Shown: one piece after another, positions 50,601 to 59,540 of the stretch | How the letters are laid out: every line of letters begins with the position of its first letter | Position numbering within the stretch: the stretch's first letter is position 1 | DNA from: CAKVOD01 sp964606505 | Lineage (GTDB): Bacteria > Bacillota > Clostridia > Christensenellales > UBA1242 | Assembly (NCBI GenBank): GCA_964606505.1 | Contig: CAZSGM010000002.1 | Location: 124,001-188,000 of the forward strand | DNA length: 64,000 nucleotides | Direction of reading: 5' to 3' | The notes under the pieces: generated by a model | Told to the model about the DNA's origin: nothing | The model's database searches: none | Seen by the model: only the letters and a program-made list of their open reading frames with translations | Program-made: the position numbers and the translations under genes

Positions 50601-53600
50601 CTTTATACGTACGTTTCAAATGTCGAGTTTATTATTGAAACGTCAAGTTACATTTCGGGCGACGACTTCGCGGGCGGTATCGTCGGCGAACTTCGCGGGA
50701 AACTTGCACAGGCGAAAATTGAGCACGCAAAGCAAAGCGAAATCGACAAACTTGCGTTTGGTGCGACGAGCGACGACATCAATTTGACATTGTTCAAGAA
50801 AAACTCTACCACTAAGGCAAGCGGCGGTCTAGTTGGATTCAACTTCGGCGGAACAATCCTAGATTCAATCAGCCACGCTTACGTTAGAAACGCGCAAAGC
50901 AACATCGCAGGCGGCGCAGTCGGCATAACTATCTCAGGCGACATCAAAGCAGTTGTTGCGTCAGGTAGCGTACTCGGACGCACGTCAGTCGGTGGGCTTA
51001 TCGGTGCAATTGTTTCGACATACGAAACAGGTGCTTCGTTCTACAATAAAGCGTTGTTGCCACTCTACTTTGATAGAGAAATGAACATTGACTGCACATT
51101 GAATTTTGACCCAGTGTACGACAACGACATAATCACTCAAAAAGACCAAAACTCTATGGTTTTGAGTTATGTTATGGCGGGGAACAATTGGACAACAAGC
51201 GACCAAGAAACGCTTGCTACAATCCAAAACTGGGGCGGCTTGATTGGTAACTATGATACCAACCTAACCAAAACCTACATTAACACAACCCACCCTAAAG
51301 ACAAAGAAAGTCGCGTAAACCTCATCAACTTCTACGTTGCAGGAGCAAACGACAAAACAATGCTTTCTACACGTGGTAACGAGGGCGAAACGGACGACTG
51401 GATGCACATCGCTGAACCTATAGCGTTTGCAGAACTTAATAGCGACAACCTAGAGAAGTTCTACGGTAGTTACTATAGATTTGTTTGGGACATAACAGGC
51501 GAGGGCAAGTATCCGCAAATTGATATTAAAGCCGTTCCTGAAACAATCCCTGTCGAGTCGGCGAGCGACTTGTTGCAAATTATTTGGAACTTGTCGGGCG
51601 ACTACTTGATTACCGACGACATCGACCTTGCGGACATTGATTCGTGGTTGCCGCTCGGGACTGAAAAGGAACCATTTAGCGGTAGTTTGCGTTCGGATGT
51701 CAAGGTTAAAAACGGGACACACCAAACAAAGAACACCTACTATCAAATCCAAAACCTCAAAATTGTTGCAAGTAACCTCCAACACGTCGGACTTTTCGGC
51801 GTAACGGGTTACAACTATAAAACAAAGAGTGGGGCAACCTTTGAAAACCTTGTCATAACTGTCGAGCAGATAGTTGGTAAGGACTTCGGGGATACGTCCG
51901 CCCACATCGGCGCACTTGTTGCCGACGCGCGTGGTGCAACAATTAAGAACGTCGTTACAACAAAAGCAAGCAAGGACGCAATGATTGTCAGCAGTAGTGA
52001 GTACACAGGCGGAATTGTCGGCGTGCTTGAAAATTTGCTTGTCGAGGACGACGAAAGCGAAACTGAAAATGCAAAGCGCATTATAACTTCCAGCGTCGAA
52101 GAGTGTCTGTCAAGCCTTGACATCGGCATTTTGAAACGCGACACCTCAGTTGCAGGCGGAAAGATTGCTAAAGTCGGCGGCGTTGTCGGTCAAATCAACG
52201 CGGGTTTGATTAAAGCTACCGCAAGTAACCAAAAAATTGGTATCGTTGAAAAGACTTCTGACGAGGTCAGCGGGCTGGTTAGTTATAAAATGCTTGACCA
52301 AAGCAACACATATAACGGCGAGTACTACAATATGTCGCTTTATATCGGCGGGCTTGTCGGCGCGAATGGGTCGCAAATGTTGACGACTCACGAGGGCGCT
52401 GCAATGCAGGATATAACGATGAAGCAGTCGTTCAGCAACAGCTCTATCGAAGTTTTGGCACTCAACCTTTATTCAGAAAACAAAATTGATACAGTTGTCG
52501 GCGGCTTCATTGGTCAAGTTAACGAAAACGCCAAGATTTCAAACTCGTACGCGTCGGGCAGCATAACAGTTGACGGCAAAACGACGGGCGAAACGGTTAC
52601 AAACTCAATCGTAATTAGTGGTTTTGCGGGGCAAATTGTCGTTCCACAAATCACAAGTGGCGAAAACGTTATTTCAAGCAGTTACAGCCTTGTTACATTG
52701 CTCGATAACTCGAACACTGCCACAATCAAGGGGTTTGCGCAGATAATGGGGCAAGACAACTCCAACTTGGTTGACATAACCAACAACTCCAACTCGCAGT
52801 TTATCGCAAACAATTGTGTGTACGAACACTACTACGCATTGGTTGTTGATTACGACGAGAATTTTGGAACATCCAGCGCAGGACTTATCAACAGGTTTAG
52901 CGGGGAAGAGAACTTTAAAGCCGACCCAACGCTCTATTACCCAGTTTTGGGCGTCGGTTCATACACACTTGGAATTAACGACCGTACTGCGGATTTCGCA
53001 GTCTACGGCGACACCAAGGGAAGTAAACTCAACCCAATCACGCTATCACAATCAACAGACTTACTAAACATCACCGACTTTGCGACAGGTAGCGAGGAAT
53101 ACAATTATTATCTTGTTACTGGCGACGTAACAGATATTCCAACGCACGTTTACGACGATAACGGGAACGTAATCTCAAACAACAGCCCAATGATTAGCGA
53201 GTTCTACGGTTTCTTGAACGGAAACGGTTACTCAGTTAACGGGTTCACTGTCAAAGAGTCTCCAAAGGTATTTGACGAGGATTACGAAGAAGTCGTTGAC
53301 ACGCTAGGCATTGAAAATGTCGGCTTGTTTAGAACGCTTAAAAAAGGCTCTTGCATTTCGGGCTTGAGTCTAACCGATGTCTACATTGACTTCCAATCAA
53401 GTTCAACAATTAATAACTCGGTTATGAACGTTGCAGGACTTGTCGGAAAGATGGAAAAGGGTGCAATTATCTTTGCTAGCACCGTTTCGGGTGAAATCTT
53501 TGCAAAGGGTGCTCAGGCATACGAAAACATTAGCGAAGTTAAAACGCTCGTTTCCAAAAACCAAACGCTCAACGTGGGCGGCTTGGTCGGGGATATGGAG

Positions 53601-56600
53601 GGCGGTAGCCTCATTAACTGCGGGAACTACGCGCGCATTGCATCCTTTGATTACAAGGTTTACAAAAATGCGGGTAGCGCCGGCGCAAAGAGTTTGCAAA
53701 CGCTCAACGCGGGCGGACTTGCAGGAAAAATTACCGACGGCTCAAGTTTGGTAAACATTTTCTCAATTTCGCAGATGAACTACAACGACACTAACAGCGA
53801 TAACATTAGCGTTGGGTACATCGCAGGTTACGCTAAAGACTCGACGATTAAGAGTTACTACGGTAAGGTTGAAGTCGTTAAACAAGAGTACACAAACTCT
53901 GTGAAACTTGCTTCAAACGTAGGTAACAATGTTACAAGCACGGAAGGTCGCTCAACGAACATCATCCAAAATGAACTTATCCAAAACATTGGGGCAGTTA
54001 CAGCGGACGACCTAAAATATAACTACGGCTATGAGTATAACCCACTCCTTGCCGAGAATGTGCCAAAAACAAGCATAAGAGAGGGCGAGTTAGAGTATTA
54101 TATCCCTGTCAACACCGAAACAATGATGAACCTAATGAAAGGCGACTACAACATCAAACTTCAAGGCGACATCTACATTGATAGTTCTGCCGTGTTTATG
54201 CAAGGGACGTTGAACGAAACTGTGCCTGTCAACAACTTGACCGCAGCGACCTACAGCGGGACAATCGACGGCGACTACAACAGGGTTTACGGGCTGAAAG
54301 GCGTCTTGACGCTCAACCTCAGCGGAAAACTCACAAACATTGGCTTCAGCGGAACAAACAGTTACAACATAACAACCCCTGACGCTAACGGCGATGTTTT
54401 GGGTAACGTCGTTAAAGTTGTCGATTCGTCGGCAACAGTCTCTGTTGTCGACCTATGTATCACTGACAACAACTTGGGACTCGCAAGGTCATTCAATTCA
54501 GGGTACATCAGAAGAGACTTGAACATTGCAAACGACCTTAAGAATAAACTTTCTAGCGACCTTTGGATGAATATGAGCGCAACCAACGACGCAAGTGAGG
54601 ACAGACTCAGACCATTTGTTGAGTACTGGGATGAAATCGACGTCCGCGGCGTGTATCTTGAGACAAACGAAGCGACTAAAACGGTTGATTTAAGTAGAGC
54701 GGCGGGTGAGGGCGCAACTAGCAGCGAAAGCGGCGAGGGCAGTTCTGACCCATCCACTGGCGAGGGTAGCGGAACTGTTAAAGAGTGGCGCAACAACATC
54801 AAAGACACCTACCAGCTTGCAAAATACGCAAAACTTATTAACGACGGCGACGTCTTTGAGTTGAAAGTTACCGAACTTGACCACACGTCAGTGTTCGATT
54901 TGAGCGGGAAGATTTGGTCAAGCCTTATCAATGAAACAAACACAATACTTTCAACAAGTGAAAATGTTAACGAAAAAGCGAAAATCCAAAACCTCTACGT
55001 TGAGGGCGTTAACAACCTCGGATTTATCAGCACTTACAATTCGCCTAGCGGCAAGATTTCAAACCTTGAGTTTGTCAACGCTAAAATTGTTAACTACGGA
55101 ATGACCGAAACTTCACAACTGGAAAACATCGGGGTTGTTGCGGGGAACGTTCTAAACGGCGACGCAGACAACATTAAAGTTTCAGGCGTTGTTAATATCG
55201 ACGTTCCAAAGGCAAACTATGTCGGCGTAGCGTTTGGTAAAACCGCGGGAAACCTTGAGTACATTGACACAACAGCGACAGCTGAAGATGTTTTAAGTTC
55301 AAAAGTGAAAGGACTCGATTTTGTCGGTTCAATCGCAGGTTCGCTCATTTTGGCGAGCAAAACAGCTAGTTATGTTGACAACAACTACACAATCCAAGGT
55401 AGAGACTTTGTAGGCGGCTTGTTTGGTTACACGACGGGTAGCAATAACCCTAACATCTATTTCTACGAGAAGAAAACTGTTGAGGCAGTCGTAACGACTA
55501 CTTACCACAAAAACGCAGGCGAAGTATACGGAAGAAACTTTGTAGGCGGCGTGGTTGGTTATAACGGTGAAACCACTTTGAACTTGCCATCTAACGCGGG
55601 CAACGTTTCAGCGGTAGGTTACGCAGTCGGCGGTATCGCAGGATATTCTTCATCGAAAATCTTTAGTGCTCAAAACGGCGACAACAACACAGCAAACAAA
55701 TCAATTTACTACAATGATTTGATTGAAGTTAGCGACTTGCCACAAACTGAATTGGCGCAAACACGCACAGAGTACTTTGAAGAAATCGCCCTTGCAGACG
55801 CAACTTACTCGGTTACAAGCGCAGGCGTCGGTTACTTCTTCGGCGGGATTGTCGGGTATCTTGACAAAACAGACATTCGCGCGGATATTTCAAACGGCGA
55901 CTCAAGTTCAAGACCAAATGTAAACTACGCAAAGATTGAAGCAAAATCCTTTGTCGGCGGTATCGTTGGTTACAACAGAGCGGGTAGCCTGTACGCTAAG
56001 AATGTTTACCTTGAGTCGGTTGATAACTCGACCCTTGGCTTGCGAAACTATGCTAGCATAATCGGCGAAAGTTTTGTCGGAGGTATCGCGGGTATCAGCT
56101 TAAATGTTGATGATAAACTCGCAACAATCAAAGACAGCATTGTGGATATTAGGAACGCGGGCAGAGTCATAGTAGGTAAGTATTGTGTCGGCGGCGTCGT
56201 CGGTGCAAACTACGGACAACTGTGGTCTGTTGCGGCAACTGGTAATATGGCAGGTCAGACAACTAACTATGGTGGTATCGTGGGTTACAACGCTCAAGGC
56301 GGCGACGTACAATACGTAAACTCATCAATGGTTATGACGATTTCTGCTAACGACTTCTCAATGAGTTTGGCTGCAAGTGTTACAATGTCAGGCGTCGAAA
56401 CGAATTATTACGTCGGCGGCGTCGTCGGGCACAATGTGGGCGTACTCAAAAAGGCAAGTTACAACAACGGCGGCAGCGGTGCGGCTGATGCGGGAACAAT
56501 CAAGTTTGCCGTTGCTAACGACCTAACGAGCGTAACTGCGCAAAATGTTTACATCGGCGGCATTGTCGGTGTTAACAGCGGTACGGTTGAACAGGTTTAT

Positions 56601-59540
56601 ACCGACGCAAATACGACGCTAATCTACAGTACCTATGAAGGTGTTACAATTGGCGGAGATGTTCACATCGGGGGCTTGGTTGGATTAAATAGCAAGTCTG
56701 CGACTATTAAAGACAGTTACAGTATTGCTAAGATTGTAAACTACTATAACGCTAAGTTGCAAGGAAGCGTTACCGAAACGGAAATTGCGAGCGTTGGTAG
56801 CGAGGTTGCAGGTGGGCTTGTTTACGACAACCGTGGGTCAATTACGTCGTGCTACTCGACTTACTGTACGTACGCGGTTAACACGGGTACGGTTTCAGAC
56901 GATTGCTACGTAATGGCTTTGAAAACTATTCAAAAGACTGTAAGTGAGGGCAGTTCTACCACAACAAAGAGTGTCCTTAACTATACTGTTGACGACTCAA
57001 TTTCGGGCAATGTTGATAGTTTCTACAAATTTATGAAAAATAAGTTTGTAATTGCAGATGTGGATATTGCAGAAATTTTTGTAGATGATTACAGGATGAT
57101 GATGGGGTACGAGGCGCAAACTATTGGCATTAAGTTTGAATCTATTGATGGCACATTTGCAGATACTGACTACTTGGTAAACATAAAAGATGTAATTATT
57201 GATAAGTATGTACAATTTTATTATTCTGCTTCAATATTTAATTGCAATTGCGACGTGAGTGTAGGTTGCGATTGTGCTTTGCGTGGTTGTTGTGATGCAG
57301 CCTGTGCGTGCCGTCTTGGAAGTGATATTGCAGCGCATTCTCCAAATTGTTTCCATAAGCACAAAGAAATGTGGCTTGAATACTTTAACGAGAGCAAGAG
57401 TGGTAAAGCACAGGAGTTTATTGATAGCGTATCACATCAGATGTTCCAAGATGTAGTATTTAATCTTGCATACACAGGGGTAAATACTCCTACAAACAAA
57501 GACACTGAAGGAAATTCTCAGAACGCGTCGCCATCGCTTACCACTATGCCAACAACAGGCTTTATTGGAAAGGGAACACAAAGCGACCCATACAGAATTT
57601 ACAGCGTTGACGATTTCGATACTTTGAATAGACAACTTGAATTTGGTAATTCATTTATCGGCAAAACATTCAAACTTATGCGCGACATTGATTTGAGTGG
57701 AGCAAGATTGTCAATAAGCAGTTCGGATTATTCATTCCAAGGTGTGTTTGACGGAAACGGAAAGACAATTTACAACAATGTTATCAGCGATGAGTCAAAT
57801 GACAATGTGGGATTGTTCCAAGTGCTCGGCGGTGGTGGACAAATTAAAAACCTCACTCTGGTTGACTGCACAAGCGCAGGTGTAAACAATGTTGCCTTGC
57901 TTGTCGGCAAAAACCTAGGCGAAGTTAAGGATATAACCGTTCACGCTTCTACAACGCACGCAAAAGTTACCGGAACGGAAAACGTGGGCGCACTTGTTGG
58001 ATACAACCTAGGCTCAATTGAAGGCTGTTCAGTTGGCGCCGAAGTTATCGGGACTAGAAATGTGGGCATAATCACTGGTTTGAATTCAAGCGGACGTGTG
58101 TTTGCCTGCGAAACAATTTTGACGCATGTAACTGCTGATTCGACCTCAATTAACAACCAAAGTTCAGCTGAGGGTACCGAAAACGTAGGTGGTATTGTTG
58201 GATACAACCAAGGTATTGGGACAATCAGTCAGTGCTCTAACGAGGGCGCGGTAAGTTGTTCAAGTGGTTACGGCGGTGGTATCGTTGGGTTGTCAGATGC
58301 TAGAGTTATTAGCGAGACATACCACGCGATTAGCGACGTAATTAACAGCGGTAGCCTTATGGGCGGCGGCAGGTTAGGACAACTTGGCGGTAGAATTGCT
58401 GAGAATGCATATAACGTTTTGGTTACATCTAATGTTAGAGCACTCGGCGAGGCGTCTGCAAGTGTTGTGAACTGCTACGTTGTTGACGGGTCAAACACTG
58501 TGTTGTATCAAAACAATGCGTTGAAAACACAGGTTTATGCCGGATTTGACTTTGACAACGTTTGGGGTATGAGTTCAACTGAACTTAATGTTTCGACGAA
58601 CCAATACAGTTACCCATCACTTAAGACAGGAGAATACAACTATCCAAAACTTAGAAATCTCAAAACTTCTAAGGAACTTGATGCACAACGGGGTGGTTAC
58701 TTTATCAATCAATATTTCAACACCGACGATGTTGATTCGACAAACCCTACATTCTATGTTGAATCACAATATCAATTTGAAGTGTTTATCAACTACTTCT
58801 TGGGCGAATTGATTGTTAAAGACCATTACGACCCAATGGTTGTACCTGACGAAGAAAATGAGGGCGCAGTTGTTCAAGTTTATCGTCAAGATAGGGCATT
58901 GTGGGCTTCAATTTCAAGCAATGCGCAGTACTTGATGACAAGCAAAACATTTAAGTTGTACAAATCTGCATTGAATGCAATGGAGGCTTCTAATAAGCCT
59001 GCGGCATACAATGACAGTCAGTCATTTAGTAGTTGGACTACGCTTGATGGCACGTTTAATACGACGTTAGACTTTAGCGGTATAACGATAAGTATTGCTT
59101 CATTTGACGATAAGTACTTGCTCGGCGATAACGACGGTTGGTCTTATGGCGGATTTATGGCAACATTTAGTGGAACTACCAGTTCACTCAATCCATTGGA
59201 TAGAAAAGCTAGCGCTATCAAAAACTTGAATTTGGAATTTAGCCACGCTGCTGCAAGTTACCATTTTGGTGGTATTGTTGCAAGTCTAGGGAATGCTGAT
59301 ATTATTGATTGTAGCGTTGCCTACAAAGGGACTGCTCCTATTACCTACGGCGATGGCAGTTTGCAAGTTTCGAGTTTTGCGGGCGCAATTGCAGGTTCCG
59401 TACATAGAGAAACTGACGAAGATTCAACCTATGGCGTAATTAAAAATTGTTCTTCTTCGGGCATAACAAACGAAACATTTGTAAATTACGCAAGCGTTGT
59501 TTTGGACACGAACCTTAGTGGAAAGAAACCTCTTATTTGA
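41643..59540 (+). CDS. Giant lipoprotein with Ig-like and GLUG-type repeats
   Basis: About 5965 residues. ATG 41643 follows TTGGAG. Residues 1-22 form a lipoprotein signal (KIYALLLTIFVGLACTFAAC); Cys22 in FAAC would be lipidated, tethering the protein to the outer face of the membrane. Residues about 40-900 and 1380-2240 look like bacterial Ig-like (BIG2) modules (LSVTV-type strands, SSNPQVAQV). Blocks starting near residues 920, 2245, 3300, 3785, 4380 and 5300 open with the pattern PYEILNYTDLLAI ... DIDL ... F-PIG ... F-G-LDGNGYTI and continue with many GLUG motifs (GGVAGVNYGVIKNSASV, GGIVGYNAQGGDVQ), predicted to form long beta-solenoids. A Cys-rich insert lies near residues 5200-5237. No C-terminal anchor is seen. 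A giant adhesin is inferred. Confidence 0.9.
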   Translation: MRKIYALLLTIFVGLACTFAACGDPYKDMKMELISEQSVEILLTENVEVDVPEGEFDPNTAEVKVKISGVDEDISKEVLFTSSDTSKLRVKHTELVDDVTTAEIVAYKPGNVDLYINSKEGGKKLTVRVNIVRKVSAVAFDASYAPAVVAGGATLTIDTTKLLFTPSDANVRDCEFALVDALEGFSIDENGVLTAANESTDSVKVRVTPKFRETDEVYAEIDVRVLPKVDNADVGFSGTFGDGEEPLTDRMQWVKNDPTKSYYTVTFNHTNETVKDRLRIRANISNIEFLTEKESSRTNTSVTLSPIDSGVVRVDFEIYYSGYEDLVVATRSIEFEIVDAVTSIKANDSVSEITIFNSTEGNAKYGTELVVTLAPNSASNRKFTLEIEQSVKDRLFIVDALGGKIGNENGEIESGTKMRLSHDGSMANNEFTFNICPVGEALCEKFTIKVNCLTAVAKVNVDKSVMLWYSEAAAAGVDRELEYTIEPEGAKKSTVEVVSSNPQVAQVYFDQASETHRIKALNTGFSTLTFLVGGRSFASTSVEVVAPYENFFARINSPKDDRNVIERKMSNVNHGDDVIGQTVQSAIIEVGGRVKINVDSYPATAKIQSVEYRIESVDGISASRAKIVDGYLMAESSIEKFNVVVKVIGYTYDPETGRLIASEAMEKVISFAAIVSIRSISLNKTNITVTDFNSLGIAEVEKSRETLYASITPQNATVKARNVQWKVKETQYQDIIKVQEDGGVLVTGKLLGSDGNSRTVTVIASITEYSKTYSAECLVTIKRAKTVENILLSDYDNARGVYLRSTNATAGSRDSYQIRASAVPADADNTNFVYCAFDITKTSDVDNWFTNEAYYTRANESTLIDVSSTGLITPKSGAGGYAVVWVIPADNIKTDPINYAQITMKRVVLVRIADGSVDAPYEILNYTDLLAINTALDKSYVLAQSVDLLGITDFAPIGSKDNPFTGTLSGKYVTTDGRTIINSITNLRLNVSGENGGNYGLFAALGDGEAAVSTAKVSDLTISLIASNFEVALAAGENAYYGVVAGVNYGEITNVKVRFNASLTIKTTKSGSATLVGYAIVGGVAGVNYGVIKNSASVTYSKFGVVVDNASTAGAKIGGVCGENRGQVLGQFYFSGDLLTPSTAEVSYNVDYNDETINSSIYLTSTSQNTYIGGICAVNRNIINGAYSSAVISAPANVGGICADNYASILSVRFTGFIKANKNVGGVAGVNNNGTITFGIVEICDDKVHFENYDNSAVENYGGVVGSNVSGQVKYSFINSYSAQRDVNNNNKDFNITSTSVSRFGAFAGQNMGTITKSFANVQLNTSVQHIFIGINGGTASSCYTLSYAGDYVSTNQTIYSETASDFTTQAGMNFGKKIIVIGSDVSERGNVLLTESPESVDVKIYGELNKANRGKTNDGNRYYKNSDKQLILFYNSGSAATEAHNTYKLNNLFNVVVTPNTNRNKNIVVSVIEGQNIVDVEGANIITKGRGRAVLRFACDLDQSVYDDIEVYVDYGITSLTVENISSRQEDNQIYNELKMSIESVFDFDIVNHNTEISGNAQNNFAALSSGGYLFWFDEIDVAEFDMAMANSEKSVFVAYQNSKIMRALRACTSSARIYPYISAQFSNGTSVVETKVVLSDIYYSYDLIIYRGLSNIDLQSSSEEIMPNTTLNYNVVLTTDLTSDKVDFVRIYNGEKTSEKLENGDYEQFNYNIATGAIVDALTGQANKQISQRSKFEMQILSANFDDVNNEKTFVFEIIPSKAVDGELAILTSEVYTIEFGVTYANGSQVTKTFQLTIKPQALSSIIVNHYNDGADFDVNLTGAGEEVSQKIISGQYGLLVVNVWPEYSVFDRLEIVSSVAQGDVITFEQVYYNVDNNNYDTKVQNTQLVENGISVKRQSTKKNVGGQDEFAFDGRIFLRTLTGSIVATGQVFTVTISAYYENATTPYLTQSIELTALQAPYLEFNLTNGRNYKSLGHEYYMAYSVGAEFTAVTDAAVNATTGIASRITDENGDVVTDVALTKVGDSVIANGRQTLKYIIIANDKLEVGKVYNVELVVTRTVGGITTKTRIVNKLHIVDFLIVGFDIVDGETGEVLVSDGTLSQPLSTVGWQIVIKLKTLCSDVKQANVVKIEDQLNGKQKIAGRYYNPWKYKVLSGTGVGQFATIDSADVSNNFTLVNTNDGQGYRLIGRNIANVDTLMADFSYYYNDGKLALQTSVLDPIDGNPSTQFRLDFSLSTSEDHPLPIYNRDEFLAMEEGIDYILLNDIDLGYSYVPLNTAINSLDGNGYTISIRSFSTVTDDASATAINLGLFGTVDARTTLKNVTVRLAQKMTYDLQDYTTVNFGVIAGANAGIITNACVDQELDGTELLEQIILVQSSSETSTITANIAGLVGTNSGTITNSRVECLNLTASGNVGGLVAQNSATISSSYVLEPVISSTSGMTGGFVAVNSGEINTSYVRGRYVEDSLRANNGNYGLLETVGQVGGFVCENYGTINDSYANIKITSQFRSAGFVYKNGARSVIYNCLSLSDIIQNSIAHMPFVGTDSTDRFLNEGTLTNAYYYRYSDENGNGDRFVDYDIDGNKNPAQVMAADDLRTTTSLAGFAFSNQSAEFSGVWVQPTTTESAYFNARTSFGAVGTIAGFEKLSFKVGVPELVAPNVIARSVRRIDKIETNDTTGESIYNYTYVTQSNFNVAENEKYGCAYGTIHNPALIGSAKDFVSTYEVTNNGNFVTKSSMNSRVIKDVDFSEYEEVLKTPKVDFSGIIEGNGLAMRNISVVSNVDEKADRFGLFKSIVGDSNSLTNNISAVKNLQFEFIEVKSASSNIVGSVAGSLTNANLIDINVLGNKVAVKGANIVGGVVGLVDGNSKLFHITTNISVNSGYRDSGNEYIDVDDETRINTKNALYANDSMFYGADDLPETNTKFIKNLYEYVSYAGAIAGVIDTKSDETIMECYLAPNVYDVSVSGNVKVIGATAGGVFGMVGLYTYVSNVEFIIETSSYISGDDFAGGIVGELRGKLAQAKIEHAKQSEIDKLAFGATSDDINLTLFKKNSTTKASGGLVGFNFGGTILDSISHAYVRNAQSNIAGGAVGITISGDIKAVVASGSVLGRTSVGGLIGAIVSTYETGASFYNKALLPLYFDREMNIDCTLNFDPVYDNDIITQKDQNSMVLSYVMAGNNWTTSDQETLATIQNWGGLIGNYDTNLTKTYINTTHPKDKESRVNLINFYVAGANDKTMLSTRGNEGETDDWMHIAEPIAFAELNSDNLEKFYGSYYRFVWDITGEGKYPQIDIKAVPETIPVESASDLLQIIWNLSGDYLITDDIDLADIDSWLPLGTEKEPFSGSLRSDVKVKNGTHQTKNTYYQIQNLKIVASNLQHVGLFGVTGYNYKTKSGATFENLVITVEQIVGKDFGDTSAHIGALVADARGATIKNVVTTKASKDAMIVSSSEYTGGIVGVLENLLVEDDESETENAKRIITSSVEECLSSLDIGILKRDTSVAGGKIAKVGGVVGQINAGLIKATASNQKIGIVEKTSDEVSGLVSYKMLDQSNTYNGEYYNMSLYIGGLVGANGSQMLTTHEGAAMQDITMKQSFSNSSIEVLALNLYSENKIDTVVGGFIGQVNENAKISNSYASGSITVDGKTTGETVTNSIVISGFAGQIVVPQITSGENVISSSYSLVTLLDNSNTATIKGFAQIMGQDNSNLVDITNNSNSQFIANNCVYEHYYALVVDYDENFGTSSAGLINRFSGEENFKADPTLYYPVLGVGSYTLGINDRTADFAVYGDTKGSKLNPITLSQSTDLLNITDFATGSEEYNYYLVTGDVTDIPTHVYDDNGNVISNNSPMISEFYGFLNGNGYSVNGFTVKESPKVFDEDYEEVVDTLGIENVGLFRTLKKGSCISGLSLTDVYIDFQSSSTINNSVMNVAGLVGKMEKGAIIFASTVSGEIFAKGAQAYENISEVKTLVSKNQTLNVGGLVGDMEGGSLINCGNYARIASFDYKVYKNAGSAGAKSLQTLNAGGLAGKITDGSSLVNIFSISQMNYNDTNSDNISVGYIAGYAKDSTIKSYYGKVEVVKQEYTNSVKLASNVGNNVTSTEGRSTNIIQNELIQNIGAVTADDLKYNYGYEYNPLLAENVPKTSIREGELEYYIPVNTETMMNLMKGDYNIKLQGDIYIDSSAVFMQGTLNETVPVNNLTAATYSGTIDGDYNRVYGLKGVLTLNLSGKLTNIGFSGTNSYNITTPDANGDVLGNVVKVVDSSATVSVVDLCITDNNLGLARSFNSGYIRRDLNIANDLKNKLSSDLWMNMSATNDASEDRLRPFVEYWDEIDVRGVYLETNEATKTVDLSRAAGEGATSSESGEGSSDPSTGEGSGTVKEWRNNIKDTYQLAKYAKLINDGDVFELKVTELDHTSVFDLSGKIWSSLINETNTILSTSENVNEKAKIQNLYVEGVNNLGFISTYNSPSGKISNLEFVNAKIVNYGMTETSQLENIGVVAGNVLNGDADNIKVSGVVNIDVPKANYVGVAFGKTAGNLEYIDTTATAEDVLSSKVKGLDFVGSIAGSLILASKTASYVDNNYTIQGRDFVGGLFGYTTGSNNPNIYFYEKKTVEAVVTTTYHKNAGEVYGRNFVGGVVGYNGETTLNLPSNAGNVSAVGYAVGGIAGYSSSKIFSAQNGDNNTANKSIYYNDLIEVSDLPQTELAQTRTEYFEEIALADATYSVTSAGVGYFFGGIVGYLDKTDIRADISNGDSSSRPNVNYAKIEAKSFVGGIVGYNRAGSLYAKNVYLESVDNSTLGLRNYASIIGESFVGGIAGISLNVDDKLATIKDSIVDIRNAGRVIVGKYCVGGVVGANYGQLWSVAATGNMAGQTTNYGGIVGYNAQGGDVQYVNSSMVMTISANDFSMSLAASVTMSGVETNYYVGGVVGHNVGVLKKASYNNGGSGAADAGTIKFAVANDLTSVTAQNVYIGGIVGVNSGTVEQVYTDANTTLIYSTYEGVTIGGDVHIGGLVGLNSKSATIKDSYSIAKIVNYYNAKLQGSVTETEIASVGSEVAGGLVYDNRGSITSCYSTYCTYAVNTGTVSDDCYVMALKTIQKTVSEGSSTTTKSVLNYTVDDSISGNVDSFYKFMKNKFVIADVDIAEIFVDDYRMMMGYEAQTIGIKFESIDGTFADTDYLVNIKDVIIDKYVQFYYSASIFNCNCDVSVGCDCALRGCCDAACACRLGSDIAAHSPNCFHKHKEMWLEYFNESKSGKAQEFIDSVSHQMFQDVVFNLAYTGVNTPTNKDTEGNSQNASPSLTTMPTTGFIGKGTQSDPYRIYSVDDFDTLNRQLEFGNSFIGKTFKLMRDIDLSGARLSISSSDYSFQGVFDGNGKTIYNNVISDESNDNVGLFQVLGGGGQIKNLTLVDCTSAGVNNVALLVGKNLGEVKDITVHASTTHAKVTGTENVGALVGYNLGSIEGCSVGAEVIGTRNVGIITGLNSSGRVFACETILTHVTADSTSINNQSSAEGTENVGGIVGYNQGIGTISQCSNEGAVSCSSGYGGGIVGLSDARVISETYHAISDVINSGSLMGGGRLGQLGGRIAENAYNVLVTSNVRALGEASASVVNCYVVDGSNTVLYQNNALKTQVYAGFDFDNVWGMSSTELNVSTNQYSYPSLKTGEYNYPKLRNLKTSKELDAQRGGYFINQYFNTDDVDSTNPTFYVESQYQFEVFINYFLGELIVKDHYDPMVVPDEENEGAVVQVYRQDRALWASISSNAQYLMTSKTFKLYKSALNAMEASNKPAAYNDSQSFSSWTTLDGTFNTTLDFSGITISIASFDDKYLLGDNDGWSYGGFMATFSGTTSSLNPLDRKASAIKNLNLEFSHAAASYHFGGIVASLGNADIIDCSVAYKGTAPITYGDGSLQVSSFAGAIAGSVHRETDEDSTYGVIKNCSSSGITNETFVNYASVVLDTNLSGKKPLI
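57240..57362 (+). other. Cys-rich insert within the giant lipoprotein
   Basis: Nine Cys in 37 residues (NCNCDVSVGCDC, RGCCDAACACR, SPNCFHKHK) in a protein otherwise nearly free of Cys. Several CxC and CC pairs plus flanking His suggest a metal site or a disulphide knot. It lies between two GLUG blocks. Confidence 0.8.
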
